Assembly (NCBI RefSeq): GCF_001665875.1
Contig: NZ_LZTA01000133.1
Coordinates: forward strand, 1 to 41,855
Origin: Mycobacterium sp. 852002-40037_SCH5390672
Lineage (GTDB): Bacteria > Actinomycetota > Actinomycetes > Mycobacteriales > Mycobacteriaceae
Length of the DNA: 41,855 bases
Direction of reading: 5' to 3'
Both the position numbers and the translations under genes were made by a program. Positions 24,264 through 33,561 of this stretch are shown in pieces (within the stretch, counting starts at the first letter, position 1; the number at the start of each line of letters is the position of its first letter). The notes below the pieces were generated by a model. The model did not search any database. It had not been told where the DNA came from and was given only the letters and a program-made list of their open reading frames with translations.

Positions 24264-25157
24264 ATGAACGCGCAACCCAACGCCGTCGAGCTGACGGTCG
24301 ATCATGCGTGGTTCATTGCGGAAACGGTTGGGGCGGGCAGCTTCCCGTGGGTGCTCGCGATCACCTCGCCCTATACCGATGCCGCAGAGCGCAACGCGTT
24401 TCTCGATCGTCAGCGGGCCGAGCTGACCGAGATGGGTCTGGTGTCAGAAAGCGGACTCATCAACCCCGCGGTCGCCGAGTGGGTCAAGGTGGTGTGCTTT
24501 CCGGAGCGTTGGTTCGACCTGCGCTACGTGGGCCCCACCAATCCCACCGGCGAGGACAGCGGGCTGCTGCGTGGCGTCGTCGCGCAGCGCGCCGGGATCA
24601 CCGGCCGGCCCTCCAAGACGGTTGTCGCGCTGCGCAGCGCACAGCTGATCACGTTCACCGTGATGGAAATCGACGATCCGCGCGCGCTGGTTCCGGTCCT
24701 CGGCGTCGGGCTCGCGCAGCGAGCACCGGCTCGATTCGACGAGTTCAGCATGCCGACGCGGGTTGGGGCCAGGGCTGACGAGCGACTGCGTTCGGGCGCA
24801 ACGCTTTCCGAGGTCCTCGACTACTTGGGTATCCCGCAATCGGCACGGCCGGTGGTGGAGTCGGTGTTCAACGGAACGCGCAGTTACGTCGAGATCGTCG
24901 CCGGCTGCCACCGAGACGGCCACCACGCAACCACCGAGGTCGGGATGAGCATTGTCGACGCGCCCGCGGGGCGGGTGCTGATCAGTCCGTCCCGCGCGTT
25001 CGACGGCGAGTGGATCTCCACCTTCGCACCCGGAACACCCTTCGCGATCGCCGTCGCGATAGAACAGCTGACCGCCCTACTGCCAGACGCCGGATGGTTC
25101 TGCGAACACCGGTTAGCCCGAGACTTTTCCCCTTCAACACTGTCCGTCCAACACTGA
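24264..25157 (+). CDS. espG3: ESX-3 PE-PPE chaperone EspG3
   Basis: A 297-aa cytosolic EspG-family chaperone. It has PNAVELTVDHAWFIAET at the start, RALVPVLGVGLAQR, RVGARADERLRSG and the end region SPSRAFDGEWISTF. EspG3 binds the tip of PPE proteins to keep them soluble and steer them to ESX-3. ATG 24264 follows the esxH stop by ten bases and aligns with homologues; longer readings overlap esxH. Confidence 0.95.
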   Translation: MNAQPNAVELTVDHAWFIAETVGAGSFPWVLAITSPYTDAAERNAFLDRQRAELTEMGLVSESGLINPAVAEWVKVVCFPERWFDLRYVGPTNPTGEDSGLLRGVVAQRAGITGRPSKTVVALRSAQLITFTVMEIDDPRALVPVLGVGLAQRAPARFDEFSMPTRVGARADERLRSGATLSEVLDYLGIPQSARPVVESVFNGTRSYVEIVAGCHRDGHHATTEVGMSIVDAPAGRVLISPSRAFDGEWISTFAPGTPFAIAVAIEQLTALLPDAGWFCEHRLARDFSPSTLSVQH

Positions 25158-25180
25158 TAGAAACTAGAGAAGAGAGCACG

Positions 25181-25222
25181 ATGTTCCAGGAACGGCCGCA
25201 ACATTCTTCGAGGCTCCGGTGA
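25181..25222 (+). other. 13-codon ORF just upstream of eccD3
   Basis: ATG 25181 lies four bases after a purine-rich ribosome-like site (25166-25176), reads MFQERPQHSSRLR and stops as GTGA over the eccD3 GTG. It could be a coupling leader, a missed N-terminus after a slip, or chance. Confidence 0.3.
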
Positions 25223-26658
25223 CATCCGGAACCGTCATGCCCATCGTCCGCGTGGCAATCCTCGCGGACAGCAGGCTGACGGAAATCGCCTTGCCGGCCG
25301 AGCTGCCGCTGCGTGAGATCCTGCCCGCCGTCCAGCGTTTGGTGGTCCCGGCTGCGAACGGCGACGCGGATGACGCCGTTGAATCTCGCGGAGCCGCCGA
25401 GACCGGCGCGGCCAGCCAACTGAGCCTGGCCCCCATCGGTGGGCTGCCGTTCAGTCTGGACGCCAGCCTGGACACCGTCGGAGTCGTCGACGGCGACTTG
25501 TTGGCGCTGCAGCCGGTGCCGGTCGGTCCGGCCGCGCCCGGCATCGTCGAGGACATCGCCGATGCCGCCATGATTTTCTCGACCTCCCGGATCAAGCCTT
25601 GGGGCACAACCCATATCCAGCGTGGCGCGCTGGCCGCGGCGATCGCCGTAGCATTCCTGGCGACCGGACTGTCTGTCACCTACCGGGTGGCCACCGGCGC
25701 GTTGCTGGGGCTGGTCGCCGTGAGTGTGGTCGCCGCGCTGACCGCGATCGTCGGCGTGCTGGTCACGGCGCGTTCGGCACGCACCGGAGCGGCGCTTTCG
25801 ATTGCCGCGTTGGTGCCCATCGCCGGTGCACTGGCGCTTGCGGTACCCGGGAGATTCGGGCCGGCGCATTTGATGCTGCCCGCGGCCGGCGTCGCCGCGT
25901 GGTCGTTGATCGCCTTGATGGTTCCCAGTGTCGAGCGTGAGCGCATTGCCGGGTTCTTCACGGCGACCGCGGTGGTGGGAACCGGGGTGCTGCTGGCCGC
26001 CGGCGCCGAATTGCTCTGGCATCTCAAGCCAATCGCGATCGGTTGCGGCCTGATCGTGGCGGCGCTGCTGGTCACCATCGAGGCGGCGCAGCTGTCCGCG
26101 CTGTGGGCGCGGTTCCCGGTGCCGGTGATTCCTGCGCCCGGGGACCCCACCCCGTCAGCACCGTCGCTGCAGGTGCTCGAGGACTTGCCGCGCCGGGTGC
26201 GGATCGGTGACGCCCACCAGAACGGATTCATTGCTGCCGCAGTGCTACTCAGTGTGCTCGGCTCAGTGGCGATCGGGTTGCGCCCCGAGGCGCTGAGTGG
26301 GGCGGGTTGGTACGTGCTCGCGGCGACGGCGGCGACGTCCGTCCTGCGCGCCCGGGTGTGGGATTCGGCCGCGTGCAAGGCCTGGCTTCTCGCCCAGCCG
26401 TACCTAGTCGCCGGTGTGCTGCTGGTGCTCTACACCTCGACCGGACGCTACACCGCGGCCCTGGGCGCGGTGCTGGTGCTCCTCGCACTGGTGTCGATGT
26501 GGATCGTGGTGGCGCTGAACCCGGGAATCGCTGCGCCGGAAAGCTATTCGCTGCCGGTGCGCCGGCTGCTGGGCTTCGTCGCGACCGGACTCGATGCGTC
26601 GCTGATCCCCGTCATGGCGTTCCTGGTCGGCCTGTTCAGCTGGGTGCTCAATCGATGA
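25219..26658 (+). CDS. eccD3: ESX-3 membrane pore component EccD3
   Basis: A 479-aa protein (from GTG 25219). It has an N-terminal ubiquitin-like domain of about 105 residues and about 11 membrane helices. EccD forms the membrane pore-like part of the ESX complex. ATG 25237 (MPIVRVAILADS) is the start by comparison with M. tuberculosis EccD3 and is equally likely; GTG 25219 overlaps the small upstream ORF's stop. It overlaps mycP3 (ATGA). Confidence 0.95.
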   Translation: MTSGTVMPIVRVAILADSRLTEIALPAELPLREILPAVQRLVVPAANGDADDAVESRGAAETGAASQLSLAPIGGLPFSLDASLDTVGVVDGDLLALQPVPVGPAAPGIVEDIADAAMIFSTSRIKPWGTTHIQRGALAAAIAVAFLATGLSVTYRVATGALLGLVAVSVVAALTAIVGVLVTARSARTGAALSIAALVPIAGALALAVPGRFGPAHLMLPAAGVAAWSLIALMVPSVERERIAGFFTATAVVGTGVLLAAGAELLWHLKPIAIGCGLIVAALLVTIEAAQLSALWARFPVPVIPAPGDPTPSAPSLQVLEDLPRRVRIGDAHQNGFIAAAVLLSVLGSVAIGLRPEALSGAGWYVLAATAATSVLRARVWDSAACKAWLLAQPYLVAGVLLVLYTSTGRYTAALGAVLVLLALVSMWIVVALNPGIAAPESYSLPVRRLLGFVATGLDASLIPVMAFLVGLFSWVLNR

Positions 26659-28064
26659 TTCGAGCGGCATCAGCCTGCTTCGCAGCGGCGCTGGCCTTAG
26701 GGCCGGCCGCTGCGACGTGGTCGAGTTCGCCGGCATTCGCGATCAGCCCGCCGACGGTTGATCCCGCCGTCGCCCCGCCCAGCGGAACACCGGGCCCCGT
26801 CCAGCCGATGGAACAGCGCGGGCCATGCAGCGCCGCTGGAGTCATCGCGGGCACCGACCCACGCGCGGTCACGCCCAGCCAACAGGGGCTGAACCTCCCT
26901 GCCGCATGGCAATTTTCGCGCGGCGAGGGCCAGCTGGTAGCGGTGCTCGACACCGGGGTGCGCCCGGGGCCGCGGCTGCCCAACGTCGATCCCGGCGGTG
27001 ACTTCGTCGAGACGACCGACGGCCTGACCGACTGCGACGGGCACGGAACCCTGGTGGCCGGGATCATCGCCGGCCAGTCGTCGCCTGAGGACGGGTTCGC
27101 CGGGGTCGCGCCCGCCGCGCGAGTGGTGTCGATCAGGACGACCTCGGCCAAGTTCTCGCCGCGGACGCCGGGTGGCGACCCGATGGCGGCGCAGGTGTCT
27201 GCTGAGGTTACGACGCTCGCCCGGGCGATCGTGCACGCCGCCGACCTCGGCGCTCGGGTGATCAACGTCGGAGAAGCCACCTGCCTGCCCGTGGATCGGC
27301 CCGTCGACCAGGCCGCGCTGGGTGCGGCGATCCGCTACGCGGCGGTGGACAAGGACGCGGTGATCGTGGCCGGCGCGGGCGACAGCGGTCCGACCGGATC
27401 GCTGTCCGGCGGCACGTCGTGCGAATCCAATCCGCTGACCGATCTGAGCCGTCCGGGCGATCCGCGAAACTGGGCCGGTGTTACCTCGGTCTCCATCCCC
27501 TCGTTGTGGCAGCCGTACGTGCTGTCGGTGGCTTCGCTGACCCCCGATGGACAGCCGTCGAAATTCACTGTGGCCGGGCCGTGGGTCGGTGCCGCAGCAC
27601 CCGGTGAGCGCATCGTGTCAATCGGCAACGGCGACGGAGGCGCGCTGGCTAATGGCCTGCCCGGCGAGCACCAACAATTGGCCGCCCTGAGTGGTACCAG
27701 CTATGCCGCCGGCTACGTTGCCGGCGTCGCCGCGCTGGTCCGCAGCAAGTATCCCGATCTGAAAGCGACTGCGGTGCTGCATCGCATCAGCGCAACCGCG
27801 CACAATGGCGCTCGCGATCCGTCCAACGTGGTGGGCGCCGGCGGCGTGGACCCAGTGGCGGCGTTGACCTGGCAAATGCCCGCCGACAATCAACCCGGCG
27901 CGGCGTCGGCCAAGCCGGTCGCCGTGCCGCCGGCACCAGCACCCGAGAACACGACACCACGGACCGTCGCGGTGGCCGGCACCGCCGCGTTGGCCGTGCT
28001 TGTCGCAATCGCCGGCGGGATCGCCGCAATCACCGCACGCCGACGAAAGGACCCCACCCCGTGA
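26655..28064 (+). CDS. mycP3: ESX-3 membrane-anchored subtilisin-like protease mycosin-3
   Basis: A 469-aa mycosin. It has an N-terminal signal peptide (about 1-29, ending PAFA), a subtilisin domain with the triad D99 (VLDTGV), H130 (DGHGTLVAG) and S349 (SGTSYAAG), a Pro/Ala linker, and a C-terminal membrane helix near 438-460 with an Arg-rich cytosolic tail. The oxyanion region reads AGAGDSG. MycP3 stabilises the ESX-3 complex. ATG 26655 overlaps eccD3; longer upstream readings run inside eccD3 and are not real. Confidence 0.95.
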   Translation: MIRAASACFAAALALGPAAATWSSSPAFAISPPTVDPAVAPPSGTPGPVQPMEQRGPCSAAGVIAGTDPRAVTPSQQGLNLPAAWQFSRGEGQLVAVLDTGVRPGPRLPNVDPGGDFVETTDGLTDCDGHGTLVAGIIAGQSSPEDGFAGVAPAARVVSIRTTSAKFSPRTPGGDPMAAQVSAEVTTLARAIVHAADLGARVINVGEATCLPVDRPVDQAALGAAIRYAAVDKDAVIVAGAGDSGPTGSLSGGTSCESNPLTDLSRPGDPRNWAGVTSVSIPSLWQPYVLSVASLTPDGQPSKFTVAGPWVGAAAPGERIVSIGNGDGGALANGLPGEHQQLAALSGTSYAAGYVAGVAALVRSKYPDLKATAVLHRISATAHNGARDPSNVVGAGGVDPVAALTWQMPADNQPGAASAKPVAVPPAPAPENTTPRTVAVAGTAALAVLVAIAGGIAAITARRRKDPTP

Positions 28065-29071
28065 GCAAGCATCGGATACCGACTCCCGGCAGCGGTCGAA
28101 TCACGTTGGCGCTGTTGGCCATTGTGCCCGCGGTGATGGCCTACCCGTGGCGATCGCCCCGGGACTACTGGCTGCTCGGCATCGCGGCCACCGTCGTGAT
28201 CGTCTTGTTCGGTTGGTGGGGTGGTCTGCATTTCACCACCATTGTGCGCCGTCGCCTGGCGATGATCGTGCGCGGCAATGGCGTGCCCGAGAACACTTCC
28301 GACGCGGCGACGACCGCTCTGGTTCGCATCGGCGCACTGGAGGGCGACGTCGATGTACTTCCGCTCCCGCTGATCGCGAGCTACCTGGACCGCTACGGCA
28401 TCCGGGCGGACAAGATCAGGATCACCAGCCGCGACAACGCCTCCGACGCATCGAGGCGCGAGACCTGGGTCGGGCTCACCGTGTCGGCCCCGGACAATCT
28501 GGCTGCGCTGCAAGCCCGGTCACCGCGAATCCCATTGCACGAGACCGCTCAGGTCGCCGCGCGCCGGCTGGCCGACCATCTCCGGGAGATCGGTTGGGAA
28601 GCCACCACCGTCGCAGCCGACGACGTTCCCCGATTGTTGACGTCCAACCCGCGCGAGAGGTGGCGGGGTGTGCAGCGCGGGGCTTCGGATTACCTTGCCG
28701 CATACCAAGTTCAGGTGGATGACGCGCTGCCGGAAACCTTGGAGGCGATCCGGTCGTATGCGGCGCGCGAAACGTGTATTGCGCTCGAGATCGCCGGTGA
28801 CAGGACCCAGCCCACCGTTGCCGTAGCGTGCGCGTTCCAGACCGAGACCGGCCCGGACGGCAAAACGCCGGTGGACGGGCTGACCCCGCAGCGCGGAAAC
28901 CACCTGCCCGCGTTGACGGCGCTGGACCTGTTGTCCACGCGGCGACTCGGCGGACACACCGCCGCCCCCGCGGACCTGCTCTCGTGGCTACACTGGCCCA
29001 CCCTGGTCGGTGGGGCTCACCGTGCCTCGCTCACCGACACGGCCGACACCGTCGGTGTGGTCAGAACATAA
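28061..29071 (+). CDS. eccE3: ESX-3 core membrane component EccE3
   Basis: A 336-aa protein with two N-terminal membrane helices (about 15-30 and 36-53) and a cytosolic/periplasmic C-domain. The GTG start overlaps the mycP3 stop (GTGA). It is the last gene of the locus. Its end overlaps the convergent hydrolase gene by 11 bases (29061-29071). Confidence 0.93.
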   Translation: MSKHRIPTPGSGRITLALLAIVPAVMAYPWRSPRDYWLLGIAATVVIVLFGWWGGLHFTTIVRRRLAMIVRGNGVPENTSDAATTALVRIGALEGDVDVLPLPLIASYLDRYGIRADKIRITSRDNASDASRRETWVGLTVSAPDNLAALQARSPRIPLHETAQVAARRLADHLREIGWEATTVAADDVPRLLTSNPRERWRGVQRGASDYLAAYQVQVDDALPETLEAIRSYAARETCIALEIAGDRTQPTVAVACAFQTETGPDGKTPVDGLTPQRGNHLPALTALDLLSTRRLGGHTAAPADLLSWLHWPTLVGGAHRASLTDTADTVGVVRT

Positions 29072-30365
29072 CCTCCTGCAGGAACGCGGTCATCCGGCGC
29101 AGATAATCCAACTGGCTTATGTGCAGCACGTGACTGCCTGGAAACCAGTGCAGCGCACAGCGATCCCAGTGTTGCCATAGTTTGACGGCATGGTCGGGCG
29201 GCGCCATCCGGTCGCCGAGTCCGGTGATGATCATCCGGCGGTCCCGGCCCACCAGCGGCCGGTAATTGAGTGGACAGTGGTAGGCCAGACCGGCCGCCAG
29301 GTCGTTGTGGCTGATGTCGGAGAGCCGCAGGCCCAGCCGGACCAGCTTGTTGGCCGGGAACCATTCGTCGAACAACGTCGACGGCGTGACGACGGGACAG
29401 TTCGGGATGACGGCCTCGAGTCGATCGTCGACCGAGGCAACCAGCGCCGAGGTGTAACCGCCCAGCGAGATCCCGGTGAGCGCGATGCGGTCGACCCCGG
29501 TGTGGCGCAGATAGTCGACGATGGAACGGAAGTCGTGCACGGCCTGGGCCATGGCCTCGGCGAAGCCGCTGAGCCCTGCGGCGAAATAGCCGAAACCGCT
29601 GAAGGGTGAGAACTTTTCGGCCCGCTTGCCGTGAAAGGGCAAGGTGTACATCAGCACGTCGTAGCCGGACCGGTAGTACCACGGCAACGAAAAGAACCGC
29701 CCGTTGGCCAGATACGACGATCCCATGAAGCCGTGGATGACGCACAGGGTGGGACGTGGTCCGTCGTCGTGGCGCCAATGCTGTGCGCGCACGATGTTGT
29801 TGGATCGCCAGGCACCCCACTGGGTACGCATGGCGGGGTTGACGGCGGTGAAACTACTGGGGAACGCGATGTTGTCAACCGTGCCGCGCGCGATCCACTC
29901 CGCCAGCGGGCTGGCCCGCCGCGACGAGACCCGGGGCGCCTCGGTGGGTGGCGGAAAGGACCGCGCCGGGTCTCCCGCCGCGCCCAACTCGGCGTAGAAG
30001 TCGAGGTTGCCGCGCTCGGTGGCGGAATCGGATTGCCGCAGGGTGCTGGCGACCACGAACGGGGCGACCGTGGTGGTGAGCAGCGAGGCCACCCAGGTGC
30101 GCAGGGCCAGATCGCCGAAGGCCGAAGCCTCGACTACCATTCGCTGGCGGGGTGACAACGCCGAGTGGGGGGGTAATCCGCCGGCGCCGGCCGGTAGATC
30201 GGCGCCGGGAACGTCCGGAACGGGGATGGGCGGGTCGATCGGATCTGAGTCGGACGCCACGAACGCCGATGGTAGCCCGACAGGCGTGCACGGCCCGGGC
30301 GTTTCGACCGGTTTCGGTGGTAGCGGTGTGATCCCGGGACCAGTCGGGCCGCATCGGCGCACCAT
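29061..30365 (-). CDS. Alpha/beta hydrolase (Rv0293c-like)
   Basis: A 434-aa protein. ATG 30365 (MVRRCGPTGPG) is chosen; longer readings to 31007 run through the opposite-strand methyltransferase. The first 70 residues are Pro-rich and unordered. The hydrolase fold follows, with the nucleophile elbow GISLGGYT, a likely acid in GLGDRMAPPDHA and a likely His in FPGSHVLH. IHGFMGSSY near the oxyanion strand is typical. It is probably a cytosolic esterase or lipase of unknown substrate, and sits in the Rv0293c position. Confidence 0.85.
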   Translation of the reverse strand: MVRRCGPTGPGITPLPPKPVETPGPCTPVGLPSAFVASDSDPIDPPIPVPDVPGADLPAGAGGLPPHSALSPRQRMVVEASAFGDLALRTWVASLLTTTVAPFVVASTLRQSDSATERGNLDFYAELGAAGDPARSFPPPTEAPRVSSRRASPLAEWIARGTVDNIAFPSSFTAVNPAMRTQWGAWRSNNIVRAQHWRHDDGPRPTLCVIHGFMGSSYLANGRFFSLPWYYRSGYDVLMYTLPFHGKRAEKFSPFSGFGYFAAGLSGFAEAMAQAVHDFRSIVDYLRHTGVDRIALTGISLGGYTSALVASVDDRLEAVIPNCPVVTPSTLFDEWFPANKLVRLGLRLSDISHNDLAAGLAYHCPLNYRPLVGRDRRMIITGLGDRMAPPDHAVKLWQHWDRCALHWFPGSHVLHISQLDYLRRMTAFLQEVMF

Positions 30366-30425
30366 GGGAGTTATACGGTTTGCTAGCGGCCGGCTGGCGG
30401 CGGCGCGAGGATCAGGAGGATCGAC

Positions 30426-31220
30426 ATGTGGGATCCGGACGTTTACCTGGCCTTCGCCGACCATCGCGGCCGCCCCTTCTACGACCTGCTGTCGCGGGTG
30501 GGTGCCGAGCGGGCGCGCAGGGTCGTCGATCTCGGTTGCGGCCCCGGTCACCTGACGAAGTATCTGGCCCGCCGCTGGCCCGACGCGGTGATCGAGGCGA
30601 TCGACAGCTCGCCGGAGATGGTGGCCGCGGCCAAGGAGCGCGGCATCGACGCCGTCACCGGTGACCTGCGCGACTGGAAGCCCAAACCCGACACCGACGT
30701 GGTGGTCAGCAACGCGGCCCTGCATTGGGTGCCCGAGCACGCCGACCTGCTGCTCCGGTGGGCGGGGCAACTGGCGTCCGGATCGTGGCTCGGTGTCCAG
30801 ATGCCGGGCAACTTCGAGTCGCCGTCCTACGCGGCGGTGCGGGCGCTGGCCCGACGAGAGCCATACGCGAAGTTGCTGCGCGACATACCATTTCGGGTCG
30901 GGGCGGTGGTTCAGCCACCAGCGCACTACGCCAATCTGCTGCTCGACGCCGGATGCAAGGTCGATGTCTGGGAGACCACGTATCTGCACCAGCTGACCGG
31001 CGCGCATCCGGTGCTGGAATGGATCACCGGCACCGCGCTGGTTCCGGTTCGCGAGCGGCTCGACGACGAAACTTGGCAGCAGTTCCGCGAGGAGCTGATC
31101 CCGCTGCTGCTGGACGCCTACCCGCCCCGATCCGACGGGACGACGATCTTCCCGTTCCGGCGGGTGTTCGTCGTCGCCGAGGTGGGTGGCTCGAGCCGCT
31201 CAGCTGGGCAGCCGCTCTAG
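30426..31220 (+). CDS. tam: Trans-aconitate 2-methyltransferase
   Basis: A 264-aa class I SAM methyltransferase. It has MWDPDVYLAFADHRGRPFYD at the N-terminus, the SAM motif VVDLGCGPGHLTK, and SNAALHWVPEH. It methylates trans-aconitate, an inhibitor of aconitase, to remove it. A GGAGGA ribosome site (30415-30420) precedes the ATG. It diverges from the hydrolase (60-bp gap) and matches Rv0294. Confidence 0.92.
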   Translation: MWDPDVYLAFADHRGRPFYDLLSRVGAERARRVVDLGCGPGHLTKYLARRWPDAVIEAIDSSPEMVAAAKERGIDAVTGDLRDWKPKPDTDVVVSNAALHWVPEHADLLLRWAGQLASGSWLGVQMPGNFESPSYAAVRALARREPYAKLLRDIPFRVGAVVQPPAHYANLLLDAGCKVDVWETTYLHQLTGAHPVLEWITGTALVPVRERLDDETWQQFREELIPLLLDAYPPRSDGTTIFPFRRVFVVAEVGGSSRSAGQPL

Positions 31221-31322
31221 CGGTGCCTGCGCCGCGGTAGCGCTCGACCCGGTCGCCGGAGCGGCGGTTGGCCTGCCGTTGCAGCACCGGGTGGCGACGA
31301 CTTCGGGTCAATCCGAGGGCAA

Positions 31323-32750
31323 CTAACGCTGCGTGGGCTTGCCGTCTTCGATGCCCCGGTCGGCGGCGATCCCCGAGCGGGGGGTCGGCTTCGCGTGGTG
31401 GATCTGCAGATACGTCTCGGTGTACCGCGCCGAGATGCGGGTGCCGGCGAACTCCGAGGGGATGACATCGCCGGTGCGCTGGCGCCAATCATGCAGCAGC
31501 ACAGCAAGGTTGGCCGCGACGTCGTCGGCATCCGTGCCGTCGTCGGCCAGCAGGTTGGTGGTCTCGGTGGGGTCGGTGCGCAGATCGTAGAGTTCACGCT
31601 CGGGCCGCGGCGCCGTGACGAACGGCGCGACGGCCAGCCCGGACGGGCTTTCCCTGATGTCCAGTGGCAGATCCAGCAGCGGCCGGGGCACGTAATTCTC
31701 GATGTAGCTGTAGTCCTTGGTGCGAATCGCGCGAATCGGATCGAACGAGTCGTGGTAGGTCTTCATCGTGTACACGTGGTCGCGCACCGGTGAAGTTCGG
31801 CGCTGCGGCTCCAGCAGGGCGGGCGCGTGCGAGACGCCGTCGACGTCGGCAGGAGTGTCAATTCCCAACAGCCCCAACAACGTCGGGACCAAGTCAACCG
31901 CGCTGAACAGCTCGTCGTAGACGCGGGGGGTCACGGTCCGGTTGGCGGGCGGGCGAATGATCATGCCGATGCCGGTGCCGGCGTCGTACAGCGTGGATTT
32001 CGCCCGGGGGAACGCCGGGCCGTGATCGGTGAAGAACACCACCCAGGTGGTGGCGTCCAAACCGGTGTCGGCCAGCGCGTCCAGCAGCCGGCCGACGGCG
32101 GCGTCGGCCGTGCTGATGGCCCCATAGAAGTCGGCGAGGTCGCCGCGCACCTCGGGGGTGTCGGGTAGGTAATCGGGCGGATCCACCTCGGCGCTGTCCG
32201 CCGGCGTGTAGCGGTCCCGCGGATACGGCCGGTGCGTCTCGAAGAAGCCCGCGGTCAACAAAAATGGTTGGCCGACAAGGCCGTCGGCACTTTGCCGCAG
32301 CCATTCGTCGGCCTTGTCGGCCACGTAGTCGCAGTAGGAGTTCGATACGTCGAACTCGTCGAAACCCAACCGCTTGGGGTAGGAGGTCTCGTGCTGCATG
32401 CCGAAAAGCGCTGAGTACCATCCTGATTCGGACAATATCTGGGGCAGGGTCCGGATGCCGTCACGGTATTCCCAGCCGTGGTGGGCCAAGCCGATGAGGC
32501 CGTTGTTTTGCGGGTAGCGGCCGGTGAACAGCGATCCGCGCGACGGCGAGCACAGCGGCGCGGTAGCGTGCGCCCGGGTGAACAGGATGCCCTCGGCGGC
32601 AAGGCGGTCCAGTCGCGGGCTCGACACGTCGGGGTGGCCGTAGGCGCCGAGGTAGCGCCCCAGGTCGTGCCAGTGCACGATCAGCACGTTGTCCTGAAAG
32701 CCCGTGTTCTGTTGTTGGTCCGCTATGTCGCCCGGCGTCAATTGCGTCAC
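31323..32750 (-). CDS. Type I sulfatase (Rv0296c-like)
   Basis: A 475-aa sulfatase. The CSPSR motif at residues 67-71 holds C67, which is converted to formylglycine. The metal-binding N-terminal strand reads NVLIVHWHDLG, and FFTDHGPAF holds further ligands. A GTG start at 32750 is used; no better start is visible. It hydrolyses a sulfate ester of unknown identity. No formylglycine-generating enzyme gene is nearby. It is next to tam, without the Rv0295c (Stf0 sulfotransferase) gene that I expect between them. Confidence 0.88.
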   Translation of the reverse strand: MTQLTPGDIADQQQNTGFQDNVLIVHWHDLGRYLGAYGHPDVSSPRLDRLAAEGILFTRAHATAPLCSPSRGSLFTGRYPQNNGLIGLAHHGWEYRDGIRTLPQILSESGWYSALFGMQHETSYPKRLGFDEFDVSNSYCDYVADKADEWLRQSADGLVGQPFLLTAGFFETHRPYPRDRYTPADSAEVDPPDYLPDTPEVRGDLADFYGAISTADAAVGRLLDALADTGLDATTWVVFFTDHGPAFPRAKSTLYDAGTGIGMIIRPPANRTVTPRVYDELFSAVDLVPTLLGLLGIDTPADVDGVSHAPALLEPQRRTSPVRDHVYTMKTYHDSFDPIRAIRTKDYSYIENYVPRPLLDLPLDIRESPSGLAVAPFVTAPRPERELYDLRTDPTETTNLLADDGTDADDVAANLAVLLHDWRQRTGDVIPSEFAGTRISARYTETYLQIHHAKPTPRSGIAADRGIEDGKPTQR

Positions 32751-32818
32751 CTCTCACATTGCCTTGCGACCGGCGACGTTACCGCAACGTGCCCAAATGA
32801 TTGCTGAGGGCCGACGCA

Positions 32819-33487
32819 TCAGGGCATCGGCTGTTGACCCCATCGGTTCTCGCAGACGAACTCCGACAACGGGCGCCCGACGGCCCAGCCGTCCAGTTCC
32901 AACGCCGGGCGGTCGGGGAATTCGGGCACCGGCCCCAGGCACAGGATCGCCACCGGTTCGGCGCCCGGCGGCATCTCCAGCAGCGACGCCAACCGTTGCG
33001 GATCGAACAGCGACACCCAGCCCATGCCCAGGCCTTCGGACCGGGCCGCCAGCCACAGATTCTGGATTGCGCACGACACCGAGGCCAGATCCATCTGCGG
33101 TAACGTGCGCCGGCCGAACACGTGCGCGTCGCGGTCGTCGCCGAGGGCCACCACGAACAGCTCCGCGCACTCGAGGATGCCCTCCACCTTCAGCGCCAGG
33201 AACTCGTCGGCTCGCCGGCCCAGGGCGGCCGCGGTGCGCGGGCGTTCCTCGTCGACCAGGGCGTGAATGCGCCGCCGCAGCGCGACGTCGGTGATCCGGA
33301 TGAAACGCCACGGCTGCATGAGGCCGACGCTGGGCGCCGCGTGGGCGGCTTGCAGCAGGCGCGCCAGCACGGCCTCGTCCACCACCGCACCGGGAACGAA
33401 TCGTCGCATGTCGCGGCGTTCGGCGATGACGCGATAGACGGCCCGCCGCTCTTGCGGGCTGAATGCGTCACCGGTCACATCAGCCAT
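32819..33487 (-). CDS. bluB: 5,6-dimethylbenzimidazole synthase BluB
   Basis: A 222-aa nitroreductase-fold protein, like Rv0306. It has RRDMRRFVPGAVVDE, AAHAAPSVGLMQPWRFI, GLGMGWVSLFDP and ENRWGQ near the end. BluB breaks down reduced FMN to make the lower ligand of vitamin B12. Its ATG (33487) diverges from the small ORF at 33562. It lies 68 bp upstream of the sulfatase in the same direction; co-transcription is possible. Confidence 0.9.
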   Translation of the reverse strand: MADVTGDAFSPQERRAVYRVIAERRDMRRFVPGAVVDEAVLARLLQAAHAAPSVGLMQPWRFIRITDVALRRRIHALVDEERPRTAAALGRRADEFLALKVEGILECAELFVVALGDDRDAHVFGRRTLPQMDLASVSCAIQNLWLAARSEGLGMGWVSLFDPQRLASLLEMPPGAEPVAILCLGPVPEFPDRPALELDGWAVGRPLSEFVCENRWGQQPMP

Positions 33488-33561
33488 CGTAGGAAATCCG
33501 CGTTAGCGTGGATCGTGCCGTGACCCCAGGATCTGGTGAACCCCAGGGAAGGGAGTGCTCC

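Noticed and set aside
29061..31007. 648-codon form of the alpha/beta hydrolase
   Set aside because: The extra N-terminal part is antisense to tam; the start at 30365 fits the protein better.
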